Notes: generated by a model from the letters alone, not told the origin. A DNA stretch of 64,000 nucleotides from an uncultured Coriobacteriaceae bacterium (GCA_944322305.1 CALUOP010000003.1:186001-250000); one strand, 5' to 3'. Positions 17,136-28,680 are shown, counted from the first letter of the stretch. Program-made: numbers and translations.

Positions 17136-17193
17136 AGCAAAAATCTTCGAATATTATTGCTATAGATAGCAATAATATTCGAAGATTTTTGCT
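17136..17193. repeat. AT-rich perfect hairpin with 27-bp stem
   Basis: 17136-17162 and 17167-17193 are exact complements with a 4-nt TAGA loop. The sequence is strikingly AT-rich against the surrounding GC. The tail (TTTTTGGCGA.T..TTTTTG, to about 17225) recurs beside the palindrome at 20667-20692, so the two belong to one repeat family. Confidence 0.8.
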
Positions 17194-17396
17194 ATTTATT
17201 GCAATTTTTGGCGATTGTTTTTGTTTCTGAGGGGGAAACGCAACACAAGTACCCCTGCAATCGTCAGCAAACGGATTAACACAGACCGTGGAACCAGCTT
17301 TCTTGCTGCAACGTTTCCGCAGGTAAACACTAAATAGCAGAAATAGCAACTATAGCAAGAATAGCGGAGGGAGGTTCGAAGCTACGCGCTCCCAAC
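17194..17396. other. intergenic sequence before the PTS gene terminator
   Basis: An AT-rich remainder with several A/T runs. No gene, RNA or promoter is supported. Confidence 0.35.
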
Positions 17397-17446
17397 GTGA
17401 AAAGCGCACGAGGCGGCCTGGGATGGAAAGCCGCCTCGTGCGCTGA
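17397..17446 (-). terminator. terminator of the PTS gene, also a repeated hairpin
   Basis: A 15-bp perfect stem (17403-17417 with 17430-17444) is followed on the minus strand by TTTTC, about 25 bp after the PTS stop. The hairpin and ~20 bp of its flank recur at 20946-21005 downstream of fucO. Confidence 0.85.
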
Positions 17447-17468
17447 GCCGTTGCTCTTATTGCCTGCC

Positions 17469-18962
17469 TTACGCTGCTTGCTTTGCCTTCTTGGCAGCAG
17501 CTTTTTCCTCCCACTTCTTCTCGTCCCAGAAGAACCAGGTCAATACAAAGGCTATCACCATGGCAATGATGCAGCCCGTTGCCCACTGGATCACCTGGCT
17601 GTAGCCCGCAGCGCCGGAGGGATCAAGGTATTGCGTGAAGCCCATGAAGCCCGAGTACGCCTGTTGGAAGGCGCGCGTGCGCGTAACGCCCAGATATGCG
17701 CCCGCCACGCCAGAGGCAATGCAGCCCAACACAAACGGCTTCATGCGCGGAAGGGTTACGCCGTAAATTGCCGGCTCGCTTGTGCCAAAAAGTGAGGTCA
17801 CAAACGCGGGCAAGGCAATGTCGCGCGTGCGCTTGTCGCGCGACTTGAGGTAAATGGCAAGCACGACCATACCCTGCGCGAAGACACCGGTAACGCCGGG
17901 CACCAACACGTTGTCGTAGCCGAGCGTACCCAGGTTGGCCAAGCGGATGGGCATGAGCGCCCAGTGCAGGCCAAAGATCACCAGCACCTGATAGGTTGCA
18001 CCCAAAACGGCGCCGGCAACCAGGCCACCAACCGTAGGCAGCGCGTAGAGCGCGGTGAAGAGCATGAGCACCAGGCTGGTGAGCAGGCTGGCAACCGGGC
18101 CAATGACCAGGTAGGTCAGCGAAACGCCCACGGCAAGCGTCAGCAGCGGCGTAACGAAGAACTCAACTGCGGCGGGCACGTGGTTCTTGAGGAACTTCTC
18201 AAGATGTGCCACCACGAACATGGAGAGGATCACCGGCACAATGGTGGAAGTGTAGCCCGAAGGCGGCATGATAACGGGGATGCCCAGGAAGGTGAGGTAG
18301 TAGTTCATCTCGAACGGGGTGCCACCGAAAACCGTTCCCAGAACCTCGTTGCTCGTGATGTTCACCATGTCCGGGTACACCAGCGCCATGCCAACAGCAA
18401 GGCCAATGAACTCGTTGCAGCCGAACTTCTTGGCCGACGTGTAGCCCAGCGTGATGGGCAGGAAGTAGAAGAATCCGTTGCCCACCGCGTGCAGCACCTG
18501 GTACACGCCGTCCTCGGCGGTGATCCACCCGGCGAACTGCGCAAGGGCAAGCAGGCCGTTAACCATGCCCGCAGCCGCCAGCACGCCCAGGCAAGGGGCG
18601 ATGATGCCGGAAATGAGGTCCATGGCAACGGTTAGCGCGCCAGGCTTATCGCCCGTAGAACCGTCGCCGTCCAGGGGTTCGCCATCCTCGGACACCGCGC
18701 CGCCGCCGGTAAGATGCCCAACGGAAAGCACAGCATCGTACACGTTGTGGACCGACGGGCCGATAACCACCTGGTACTGACCGCCGGCGCGCACCACGCT
18801 CACCACGCCGTCGGTTTGCTCAAGAACATCGGTGTTGGCCTTGTCCTCGTCGTGCAGCTGAAAACGCAGGCGCGTAACGCAGTGCGTCACGCTTTTGATG
18901 TTGGCCTTGCCGCCAACGTTTTGGATGATGATCCGCGCAAGGCCGTCGTACTTGCTTGCCAC
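17469..18962 (-). CDS. PTS transporter subunit EIIBC, glucose/beta-glucoside superfamily
   Basis: A membrane permease that imports and phosphorylates a sugar. It has an N-terminal EIIB domain with the phospho-accepting cysteine in VTHCVTRLRF (C28), a ~30-residue acidic linker, then an EIIC domain of about ten hydrophobic helices including the family motif GTSEPAIYGV. There is no EIIA domain, so a partner EIIA must be encoded elsewhere. The GTG at 18962 (start MASKYDGLARII, 497 aa) is preferred because GGAGG lies 4 nt upstream and the N-terminus matches homologues; an ATG five codons earlier is possible. It is divergent from a NagB-like gene, which hints at an amino-sugar substrate but does not prove it. 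Confidence 0.9.
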   Translation of the reverse strand: MASKYDGLARIIIQNVGGKANIKSVTHCVTRLRFQLHDEDKANTDVLEQTDGVVSVVRAGGQYQVVIGPSVHNVYDAVLSVGHLTGGGAVSEDGEPLDGDGSTGDKPGALTVAMDLISGIIAPCLGVLAAAGMVNGLLALAQFAGWITAEDGVYQVLHAVGNGFFYFLPITLGYTSAKKFGCNEFIGLAVGMALVYPDMVNITSNEVLGTVFGGTPFEMNYYLTFLGIPVIMPPSGYTSTIVPVILSMFVVAHLEKFLKNHVPAAVEFFVTPLLTLAVGVSLTYLVIGPVASLLTSLVLMLFTALYALPTVGGLVAGAVLGATYQVLVIFGLHWALMPIRLANLGTLGYDNVLVPGVTGVFAQGMVVLAIYLKSRDKRTRDIALPAFVTSLFGTSEPAIYGVTLPRMKPFVLGCIASGVAGAYLGVTRTRAFQQAYSGFMGFTQYLDPSGAAGYSQVIQWATGCIIAMVIAFVLTWFFWDEKKWEEKAAAKKAKQAA

Positions 18963-19161
18963 GGCGCCTCCAATCATTTAGGCATCAAATGATGCAGCCC
19001 AACGAATACCGGTACTGTTTTAATCTTCTTTACTACATAAAACAAGCACTTTCTGTCATTTTTAACTTATCACAGCGAAGCGCGTGGAGTAGGATGCTGC
19101 AGTGAAGCAGATGCGCCGACATTGCGCATCATCAGGAGCAACGAAGCAAAGGAGATTCCCC
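18963..19161. promoter_or_regulatory. divergent promoter region between PTS and NagB-like genes
   Basis: An AT-rich 199-bp gap with a short inverted repeat GCATCA-AA-TGATGC at 18983-18996 next to the PTS start, a candidate operator. No clean -35/-10 pair was identified on either strand. Confidence 0.4.
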
Positions 19162-19890
19162 ATGAAACTCATTGTTGAGGAGAATGAGCGCGCTATGAGC
19201 GAAAGCGCCCTGCATATTCTGCTGGGCGCGATGATGCAGGACAAGCGCGTGAACATCTCGCTGACCTCGGGCGAGAGCCCTAAAACGCTGTACCAGATGA
19301 TGGCGCCGCTGGTGAAGGACAAGCCGCAGTTTGCCAACGTGCAGTACTACTTGTTTGACGAGGCTCCCTATCAGGACGGCCGTCCGTACGGCCCCAACTG
19401 GGAGCAGATGCAGGACCTGTTCTTCCGCGCGGCAAACATCCCGGAGGAGCGCATCCACGACACAATGACCGACAACTGGGAAACCTACGACTGGGAGATC
19501 CGCGAGGCCGGCGGCATCGACGTTATGGTTATCGGCCTGGGCTGGGACGGACATTTCTGCAGCAATTGCCCGCGCTGCACCCCCATGGACAGCTACACCT
19601 ACGAGATGGATCGCGCCACCAAGAACGCCGCCAACCCCACGTATCCGGCACGCGCTGAGCTTCCCGTCACGTATTCCATGGGCCCGCACAGCCTGATGCG
19701 CGTAAAGCACCTGGTGATGATCGTAAACGGCAAGCACAAGGCGGAGATCCTGAAGAAGGTGCTGGATTCCCCCATTACCGACGAGCTGCCCGCCACCGTG
19801 CTGAAGCTGCACCCCAACTTCACGGTGATTTGCGATAAGGACGCCGCATCGCTGCTGAACATGGAGGACTATCCGGAGCACCGGATCTAG
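19162..19890 (+). CDS. glucosamine-6-phosphate deaminase / 6-phosphogluconolactonase family protein
   Basis: 242 aa from the ATG at 19162 behind AAAGGAG. NagB-type isomerases convert glucosamine-6-P to fructose-6-P and ammonia. The family pattern is visible: LTSGESPKTLYQMM, then YYLFDEAPY in place of the canonical MDEY, and MVIGLGWDGHFCSNCPR in place of GIGxDGHIAFNEP. The changed active-site loop makes true GlcN6P deaminase activity uncertain; the protein resembles the AgaI/YieK-type divergent members. It is divergent from the PTS gene, consistent with a shared catabolic pathway for an imported phosphosugar. Confidence 0.82.
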   Translation: MKLIVEENERAMSESALHILLGAMMQDKRVNISLTSGESPKTLYQMMAPLVKDKPQFANVQYYLFDEAPYQDGRPYGPNWEQMQDLFFRAANIPEERIHDTMTDNWETYDWEIREAGGIDVMVIGLGWDGHFCSNCPRCTPMDSYTYEMDRATKNAANPTYPARAELPVTYSMGPHSLMRVKHLVMIVNGKHKAEILKKVLDSPITDELPATVLKLHPNFTVICDKDAASLLNMEDYPEHRI

Positions 19891-19944
19891 CAGCTGGCTA
19901 CTGACTTGGTGCTGCTATTGCACGACGAATATACTTGAAACAAT

Positions 19945-19986
19945 GAGGCGGTGGCCCGAAAGCACATTTCCCGGGCCATCGCCACC
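19945..19986 (+). terminator. possible terminator hairpin after the NagB-like gene
   Basis: GGCGGTGGCCCG (19947-19958) pairs with CGGGCCATCGCC (19972-19983) with one mismatch, about 55 bp after the stop. There is no T-run, so the role is uncertain. Confidence 0.4.
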
Positions 19987-20024
19987 TGTTCCTGCAACGC
20001 ATGCAAGCCCCATAAAGCAAGCGG

Positions 20025-20633
20025 CTACAAGCAGAACGCCGCGTATAGGGGGACGCCTCTGAGCACGCAAGACGACCCTTCAACTGGGGTGACCGAGAAC
20101 TGTTGCTCGGACAGGCGGATGGCATAGGGGCTCCCAGCCTCACCGATAAAGCGCTTGAGGCTTTTGGCGGCTATGTTTCTTCCCGACTTCACCTCAATAG
20201 GAACGACCTCAGCGCGCTCCGTCTGCACCACGAAATCGATCTCTCCGCGCGAGGCGTTCGTCTCGGGCATCCAGTAGAACATGCGCCGCTCATTTGCGGT
20301 CAGCGCCTGCATCACGTAATTCTCCGCCAGCGCGCCGCGAAAATCTGACGAGAGCAGGGATCGCGTGGACTCCTCAAGGTACGTTGCTGCGCTCAGCCCG
20401 AATTTGCTGAACATAATGCCCGTGTCGGCAAGGTACAGCTTGAAGAACGTGCCGTCCTCGTCGCCGTAGGGCGTGAGCGGGGCGCGCATGTCGCGCGTGA
20501 GGTCGTTCTTCACCACTACGCCAGCGGCCTTGAGCCATTCCAAAGGCTCAAGGAGCTTTTCCCGCCTGCCGCCGCGCTCCACCTCGCTGTAGCGAAACTT
20601 TTTTGTTGATGAGCGGAGCAGCTGGTTGGTAAT
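20025..20633 (-). pseudogene. 5'-truncated ATP-binding protein, DUF4143 family
   Basis: About 200 codons of a P-loop ATPase/DUF4143 protein are left. The frame resumes in TNQLLRSSTKKFRYSEVERG, the segment that normally follows the AAA domain, and continues through LYLADTGIM, RGALAENYVMQAL, GEIDFVVQTE and VPIEVKSGRN to the usual end. The Walker A/B half (about 200 residues) is missing. Upstream there is an in-frame stop at 20634-20636 and then an AT-rich palindromic repeat. No start with a ribosome site is visible; a GTG at 20582 is the first candidate. It is best read as a remnant. Confidence 0.8.
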
Positions 20634-20636
20634 TTA

Positions 20637-20730
20637 CAAAAATACTCGAAGATTATTGTTGATAGTAGCAAAAATATTCGAATATTTTTGCTGTCTATTA
20701 CATTTTTTGGCGAGTATTTTTGCTTGAGGA
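20637..20730. repeat. AT-rich palindromic repeat at the broken end of the DUF4143 gene
   Basis: 20667-20692 is a perfect 26-bp palindrome (AGCAAAAATATTC and its complement). The tail to about 20730 (ATTTTTTGGCGAGTATTTTTG) matches the tail of the hairpin at 17136-17193. Confidence 0.7.
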
Positions 20731-20945
20731 AAGGTGCGGTGGTCTAGGAGCCTTACCGGAAATCTTGGCGTAGGTTTAAGTAAACGCTCTTTATTGTGGT
20801 GGGGCATTTTTTTGCCACAGGAGACAGCGCAGCACGGCGCAGGCTGGCGCGGCGGGCAACGCGGCACCGACCCCCAGCGCAAGGCCATTCAGTGCCGCAG
20901 CGCCAGTCCCTAGCGCAACGCCATACATGGTTGCCGTGCAACGCA

Positions 20946-20988
20946 AGAGCGCACGAGGCGGGCTGGGATAGATAGCCGCCTCGTGCGC
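20946..20988 (-). terminator. repeated hairpin, probable fucO terminator
   Basis: GAGCGCACGAGGCGG pairs with CCGCCTCGTGCGC across a 12-14-nt loop. Apart from a few bases it is the same sequence as the PTS terminator at 17397-17446. On the minus strand it lies about 195 bp after the fucO stop; the following U-tract is poor. Confidence 0.5.
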
Positions 20989-21004
20989 CGTAGCTGTTGT
21001 TCTT

Positions 21005-21182
21005 ATTGCCCGCAAATGGTGCCCGGGCCGCAGGGAAGGCCCGGCAAGGGCGGGCGCCGACGAGCGGGCCCGCCCCACAAGTGCCGCCCTGCGGACACTG
21101 CCCTACAAGCGCAGCTCTGCGGGCGCCGCCCGGCGCGGGCACGCTCTACAGGTGCCTCCCTACGGGCGCCGTTTTACGTACC
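21005..21182. repeat. degenerate ~30-bp GC-rich repeats after fucO
   Basis: Three to four loose copies of CTACAAGTGCCGCCCTGCGG-like units occupy the gap. No gene is supported. Confidence 0.4.
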
Positions 21183-22343
21183 TTACGCCATGATCTTGCG
21201 GAAGAGCTCCACCACCGTGTCGCGGTCAGCCTCGCGCGGGTTGCCCGGGTAGCAGGCGTCGGCCAGCGCGTCGTCGGCGATCTGGTCGAGCTCGTCGGCC
21301 TTGATGGCCTCGCACACCTTGGGGATGTTCACGTCCTCGGAAAGCTGGCGCACCGCGGCGATAGCGGCGTCGGCGGCCTCGTCAACGCTCATGCCGGTGG
21401 TGTCAACGCCCATGGCGCGCGCCACGTCGGCCAGGCGCTCGGCCACGACCGGCTTGTTGAACTCCATGGCGATGGGCAGGAGCATGGCGCAGGCCACGCC
21501 GTGCGGGGTGTCGTAGTGCGCGGAGAGGGTGTGCGCCATGGCGTGGTCGATGCCCAGGCCAACGTTGGAGAAGCCCATGCCGGCGATGTACTGCGCCAGC
21601 GCCATGCCCTCGCGGCCGCTTCCGGGCTGGCCGCTCTTGGCCTCGGCCACGGCGTCGCGCAGGTTCTTGGAGATGAGCTCGATGGCCTTGAGGTGGAACA
21701 TGTCCGTGAGCTCCCACGCGGCCTTGGTGGTGTAGCCCTCGATGGCGTGGGTGAGCGCGTCCATGCCGGTGGCGGCGGTGAGGCTGACGGGCATGGTGGC
21801 CATCATGTCGGGATCGACCACGGCGACCTCGGGCGCGTCGTTGGTGTCGACGCACACGAACTTGCGGACCTTCTCCACGTCGGTGATGACGTAGTTGATG
21901 GTGACCTCGGCCGCAGTGCCGGCGGTGGTGGGCACGGCGATGGTGAACACGGCGTGGTTCTTGGTGGGCGCCACGCCCTCAAGGCTGCGCACGTCGGCGA
22001 ACTCGGGGTTGTTGATGATGATGCCGATGGCCTTGGCGGTGTCCATAGCCGAGCCGCCGCCCACGGTCACGATGCAGTCGGCGCCGGACCCCTTGTACGC
22101 GGCCACGCCGTCCTGCACGTTCTGGATGGTGGGGTTGGGCTTGATGCCGTCAAAGAGGCTCCACACGATGCCGGCGGCGTCGAGCTTGTCGGTCACCTTG
22201 GCGGTGACGCCGAACTTGACCAGGTCGGGGTCAGAGCACACGAACGCCTTCTGGTACCCGCGGCGCTGGATCTCGCCCGGGATCTCGTCGATAGCGCCTT
22301 TGCCGTGGTACGATATGGTGTTCAGAACAATGCGATCTGCCAT
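21183..22343 (-). CDS. fucO: iron-containing alcohol dehydrogenase, lactaldehyde reductase (1,2-propanediol oxidoreductase)
   Basis: 386 aa from the ATG at 22343, with GGAGG 6 nt upstream. It reduces lactaldehyde from fucose or rhamnose breakdown to 1,2-propanediol using NADH. Similarity to FucO is strong throughout: GRGAVG-like start region, NNPEFADVRSLEG, PTTAGTAAEVTINYVITD, RKFVCVD, ATGMDALTHAIEGY, AGMGFSNVGLGIDHAMAH and the C-terminal GNPREA. The metal ligands (D and H in MDALTHAIEG, H in DHAMAHTLSA, H in DTPHGVA) are present. No other fucose genes are adjacent. Confidence 0.9.
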   Translation of the reverse strand: MADRIVLNTISYHGKGAIDEIPGEIQRRGYQKAFVCSDPDLVKFGVTAKVTDKLDAAGIVWSLFDGIKPNPTIQNVQDGVAAYKGSGADCIVTVGGGSAMDTAKAIGIIINNPEFADVRSLEGVAPTKNHAVFTIAVPTTAGTAAEVTINYVITDVEKVRKFVCVDTNDAPEVAVVDPDMMATMPVSLTAATGMDALTHAIEGYTTKAAWELTDMFHLKAIELISKNLRDAVAEAKSGQPGSGREGMALAQYIAGMGFSNVGLGIDHAMAHTLSAHYDTPHGVACAMLLPIAMEFNKPVVAERLADVARAMGVDTTGMSVDEAADAAIAAVRQLSEDVNIPKVCEAIKADELDQIADDALADACYPGNPREADRDTVVELFRKIMA

Positions 22344-22522
22344 AACTGCCTCCAATATACCGATGTAACGGGGCACCTTCTGCGATGCCGTCGGCCTATC
22401 TACCCACCGCGGGGCGGATTGTTTCATTACGAGAAGAGCCGACGGCGGGAACGGCGCGTTGCGTCGGTTGGCGGAGGCAGGGGCGCAAACGGGCCCCGCT
22501 GCCGGGACCCGCGCTCGTTCGC

Positions 22523-22612
22523 TGGCGGAGAGAGAGGGATTCGAACCCTCGGGACGCTTGCGCGCCCAACGGTTTTCAAGACCGCCGCATTCAACCGCTC
22601 TGCCATCTCTCC
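22523..22612 (-). tRNA. tRNA-Ser(TGA)
   Basis: On the minus strand GGAGAGA opens an acceptor stem that pairs with TCTCTCC, followed by discriminator G and an encoded CCA (22523-22525). The anticodon arm reads CGGTCTTGAAAACCG, giving anticodon TGA. A long class II variable arm and a GGTTCGAATCC T-arm are present. Confidence 0.96.
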
Positions 22613-22678
22613 GTAGCGCATAATGATACCGTATCGCACGGCAAAACGTTGCGCCCTTCGCAAAAGGAACGGGAGCCC

Positions 22679-23257
22679 ATGACCATCCAGCACCAGCCAG
22701 ACGACGAGCCTCAAGCTGCTATACCCCAGGAAACCGTTGGTGCCTCCGCGCCCGGGGCGGCGGAGGCCACCCAGCCAGACGACGAGCGCTTTATGCGCCT
22801 GGCCCTGCAAGAAGCCGCTGCCGCCGCCGAGCTGGGAGAAGTCCCCATCGGCGCGGTTGTGGTGCACAACGGCGAGGTTGTGGCGCAGGCGCACAACCTG
22901 CGCGAGACCGACGCCGACCCTTCGGCGCACGCCGAGTTCTCCGCGCTGGTTGCCGCGTCACGCGCGCTCGGGCGCTGGCGCCTCACCGGCTGCACCGTGT
23001 ACGTAACGCTGGAGCCGTGCCTCATGTGCGCCGGTCTCATGGTCAACGCGCGCATCGACCGCTGCGTCTTCGGCGCGTACGACCCCAAGGGCGGCGCGCT
23101 CGGCACGCTGTACAACGTGAGCCACGACCCCCGGCTCAACCATGAGTTCGAGGTCACCGGCGGTGTGCTGGAAGACGAGTGCGCCGCACAGCTGAAAGCT
23201 TTTTTCGCCCAGCTGCGCGAGAAGCGCCGCGCCGCTAAGAAGGCGCGCCGCGAGTAA
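22679..23257 (+). CDS. tadA: tRNA-specific adenosine deaminase
   Basis: TadA converts adenosine-34 of the tRNA-Arg(ACG) anticodon to inosine. 192 aa from the ATG at 22679 behind AAAGGAACGGGAG. After a ~35-residue polar N-terminal extension the deaminase core begins (FMRLALQEAAAAAELGEVPI). Zinc ligands and the catalytic Glu are in HAEF (H85, E87) and PCLMCAG (C113, C116 approximately). ARIDRCVFGAYDPKGGALG and the C-terminal Lys/Arg helix are typical. It is divergent from tRNA-Ser. Confidence 0.93.
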   Translation: MTIQHQPDDEPQAAIPQETVGASAPGAAEATQPDDERFMRLALQEAAAAAELGEVPIGAVVVHNGEVVAQAHNLRETDADPSAHAEFSALVAASRALGRWRLTGCTVYVTLEPCLMCAGLMVNARIDRCVFGAYDPKGGALGTLYNVSHDPRLNHEFEVTGGVLEDECAAQLKAFFAQLREKRRAAKKARRE

Positions 23258-23262
23258 AACCT

Positions 23263-23368
23263 GCCATTGGGGACGGGTACCGATGGCAGGCAACGCGGCA
23301 CGCGCCAGCCATCGGTACCCGTCCCCAATGGCATAAAACACCCGCCATCGGTACCCGTCCCCAATGGC
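23263..23368. repeat. REP-like 25-bp repeat, three copies
   Basis: A 25-bp unit (begins GCCATTGGGGACGGG, ends TACCGATGGC) occurs once in one orientation at 23263-23287 and twice inverted at 23308-23332 and 23344-23368; all read as exact. The first two form a stem of 25 bp with a 20-nt loop after tadA. TGGGGACGGGTACC-type repeats are associated in other genomes with RAYT (Y1) transposases; none is in this window. Confidence 0.85.
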
Positions 23369-23472
23369 GCAATGGCATACCCATTGCAGGCTTCGCGCTT
23401 CCGTCACAACAACAGCCCGCCTGCGAACGCGCGCAGACTGGCTGTTCTCGCATGCAAGCTGACGGATTCCCG

Positions 23473-24165
23473 TTATTTCTTAAAATGTGCCCCGCGCTCG
23501 GGCTCGCCGGCGCCCCCCTCGGTACCCTCGCTGTCCACACCCTCGCCGCGCAGGTTGGGGATGATGCGCTTCACGATCCAGAAGATCGCCACCACAACCA
23601 CCAGCGCGATGATCACGTACTTCACGATGTCCGAAACCCACTCGGCCTGCTCGGACACCGTTTGCCAAGCGCTGCCGGCGGCGGCACCCAGCGTGCACAG
23701 CACCGTGTTCCACACCGCCGAGCCCAGCAGCGTGAACAGCGTGAACTTGGCTACGTTCATGCGCGACACGCCCGCCGGGATGGAAATGAGGCTGCGCACC
23801 ACCGGCACGCAGCGGCAGATGAGCACCGACGCCTGGCCCTTGCGGTCGAACCAGTCGATGGCGCTGGCGATGTCGGTGCCCTTGAAGCCCAGAAGACGCA
23901 TGGGCTTGGTGTTGAAGAAGCGCATGAGGCGCTCGCGGTTCAGCACGTAGCCGATGCCGTAGAGGATAAACGCACCGGTAACCGAGCCGATGGTGGCCGC
24001 AATCACCACGAGCGGCAGCACCATGTCGGTCGTGGTGGTGAAAAAGCCCGAAAGCGGCAGGATAACCTCGCTGGGGATGGGCGGGAACACGTTCTCGATA
24101 AAGATCAGCGCGCCAACGGCAAAGTAGCCGAACTGGCTGATGAAGTCGTAAAAGGCAGCTTCCAT
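23473..24165 (-). CDS. DedA family membrane protein
   Basis: 230 aa from the ATG at 24165, with AGGAGAGG 6 nt upstream. DedA/VTT proteins are integral membrane proteins, some of which act as lipid-carrier flippases. Family marks are FIENVFPPIPSEVILPLSG near the N-terminus and CRCVPVVRSLISIPAGVSRM in the middle, plus three or four further hydrophobic helices (VLPLVVIAATIGSVTGAFIL; FTLFTLLGSAVWNTVLCTLG; YVIIALVVVVAIFWIV). A charged C-terminal tail ends in HFKK. Substrate unknown. Confidence 0.9.
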   Translation of the reverse strand: MEAAFYDFISQFGYFAVGALIFIENVFPPIPSEVILPLSGFFTTTTDMVLPLVVIAATIGSVTGAFILYGIGYVLNRERLMRFFNTKPMRLLGFKGTDIASAIDWFDRKGQASVLICRCVPVVRSLISIPAGVSRMNVAKFTLFTLLGSAVWNTVLCTLGAAAGSAWQTVSEQAEWVSDIVKYVIIALVVVVAIFWIVKRIIPNLRGEGVDSEGTEGGAGEPERGAHFKK

Positions 24166-24463
24166 TGCGATCCTCTCCTGGTGGCCGTGGCCGGCGGGTC
24201 GGGGTTCGACGACGTTGTATGCCATGCGCCCGCACCGCGCCGCGGGGCTGCTCGCCCAAACGCCGCGCATGCAAGGCCGCGCCCAGCTCAGGGGCGCAAG
24301 GAGTAAGTATAGTGGCCGGCGCCGAGCCCTCCGCGCGCGGCGAGGGGCTTAGGTAAACCTTCACGCGTTATGCGCACGGACGCCACAAATTCCCCGCAGG
24401 GTATAAGAGCCCCGAACCTGCTGCGGGCTCCGCGCCCGCACGCCCCTGCGAGAAAGGACCGCC
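24166..24463. other. divergent promoter region, DedA and nitroreductase
   Basis: About 300 bp without a gene. A TATAAG at 24402-24407 is a possible -10 for the nitroreductase; nothing else is clear. Confidence 0.35.
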
Positions 24464-24994
24464 ATGACGTTTTCCGAGCTTATCAGCCAGCGCTTCTCCG
24501 AGCGCCACTTTGCCCCCGACCCCCTTGAGCCCGAGAAGCTCGCCGCCATCATGGAGGCCGGCCGCTTGGCGCCCACCGCGCGCAACATCCAGCCGCAGCG
24601 CATCCTGGTGGTGCAGAGTCCCGAGGGCCTGGAGAAGATCGACCGCGCAACCGCGTGCCGCTTCGGCGCGCCGTGCGTGTTCGTGCTGGCCTACGACATG
24701 AACGAGGCCTCGCACAACCCCGACGTGGTTGACTTTGGCATCCTGGACACCTCGATCGTGGCCACGCACATGATGCTGCAGGCCCAGGAGCTGGGCGTTC
24801 ACAGCTGCTGGGTGGGGCTGATCGACCCCTCTGAGCTGCGCCGCCAGTTTGCCATCCCGCGCAACCTCCGCATCATCTCCGTCATGCCCATGGGCTACCC
24901 CGGCCCCGACAGCCATCCCGCCCACCTGCACGAGGAGAGCAAGCCCACCGACGAGCTGTTCTTTATGGAGCATTACCCGAGCGCGACGGAGTAG
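24464..24994 (+). CDS. nitroreductase family protein
   Basis: A 176-aa FMN-dependent oxidoreductase of the short nitroreductase type, with AGAAAGGA upstream of the ATG. Visible marks are the N-terminal SQRFSERHFAPDPLEPE (usually RRS-R-F), AGRLAPTARNIQPQRILVV for FMN and substrate contact, DTSIVATHMMLQAQELGVHSCWVG and the late MPMGYPG. Such enzymes use NAD(P)H to reduce nitroaromatics, quinones or flavins. The physiological substrate cannot be inferred. Confidence 0.88.
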   Translation: MTFSELISQRFSERHFAPDPLEPEKLAAIMEAGRLAPTARNIQPQRILVVQSPEGLEKIDRATACRFGAPCVFVLAYDMNEASHNPDVVDFGILDTSIVATHMMLQAQELGVHSCWVGLIDPSELRRQFAIPRNLRIISVMPMGYPGPDSHPAHLHEESKPTDELFFMEHYPSATE

Positions 24995-25019
24995 GCGTTG
25001 CGCTTGAAGCTCCGTTGCG

Positions 25020-25215
25020 CCCGCAGCCCCCGGTTGCGCTAGTACTTCTTGGTTCCGCTAGTTGTTTGTACCTATAAAAACGCTCCGCTTGCAAAACTTT
25101 CCTCCTAGAGTCCCTTTTCGGCCTCCAGGGCGTATAAGAATGCAAACAGAGCGTTTGTACGTGCAACAAATACAAGCGGAACGTGTTTATATGCGATAAA
25201 CACAAGCGGAACGGC
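25020..25215. repeat. short intergenic repeats with hairpins
   Basis: Repeated words GTTCCGC/GCGGAAC and TTTGTA: ACAAGCGGAACG occurs at 25171-25182 and 25202-25213, and CGCTCCGCTTG near 25080 is its inverted form. 25183-25190 pairs perfectly with 25196-25203 (GTGTTTAT/ATAAACAC). No gene is supported. Confidence 0.5.
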
Positions 25216-25246
25216 CTGGCCGATAGGCGCAGCGCCCGCCCCGCAG

Positions 25247-25274
25247 CAAAAAGCCGCCCTGGGACAGAGCGGCC
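25247..25274 (-). terminator. probable carAB terminator
   Basis: On the minus strand GCCGC and GCGGC pair across an 11-nt loop and are followed by TTTTT. It comes after the structured element that follows carB. Confidence 0.6.
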
Positions 25275-25283
25275 AGTCAGCGA

Positions 25284-25383
25284 GCGGGGCCCTGGGCACC
25301 GAAATTGCGGTGAAAGCCGACACGCATGCACCTGATAGTGATGCGTGAGGCTTGATCCGTAAGGTCGGTGCCCAGGGCCCCGC
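25284..25383 (-). ncRNA. 100-nt elongated hairpin RNA directly after carB (unclassified)
   Basis: Arms 25284-25302 and 25365-25383 are exact 19-bp complements. Inside them TTGCGG/CCGTAA (25305-25310/25357-25362), AGCC/GGCT (25315-25318/25349-25352) and CACGCAT/ATGCGTG (25321-25327/25341-25347) continue the stem to a 13-nt loop. It begins 12 bp after the carB stop. Strand is assumed from carB; the fold is nearly symmetrical and could act from either. I know no matching RNA family. Confidence 0.5.
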
Positions 25384-25395
25384 GCAGCGTCGATC

Positions 25396-28672
<3,277 letters not shown>

Positions 28673-28680
<8 letters not shown>

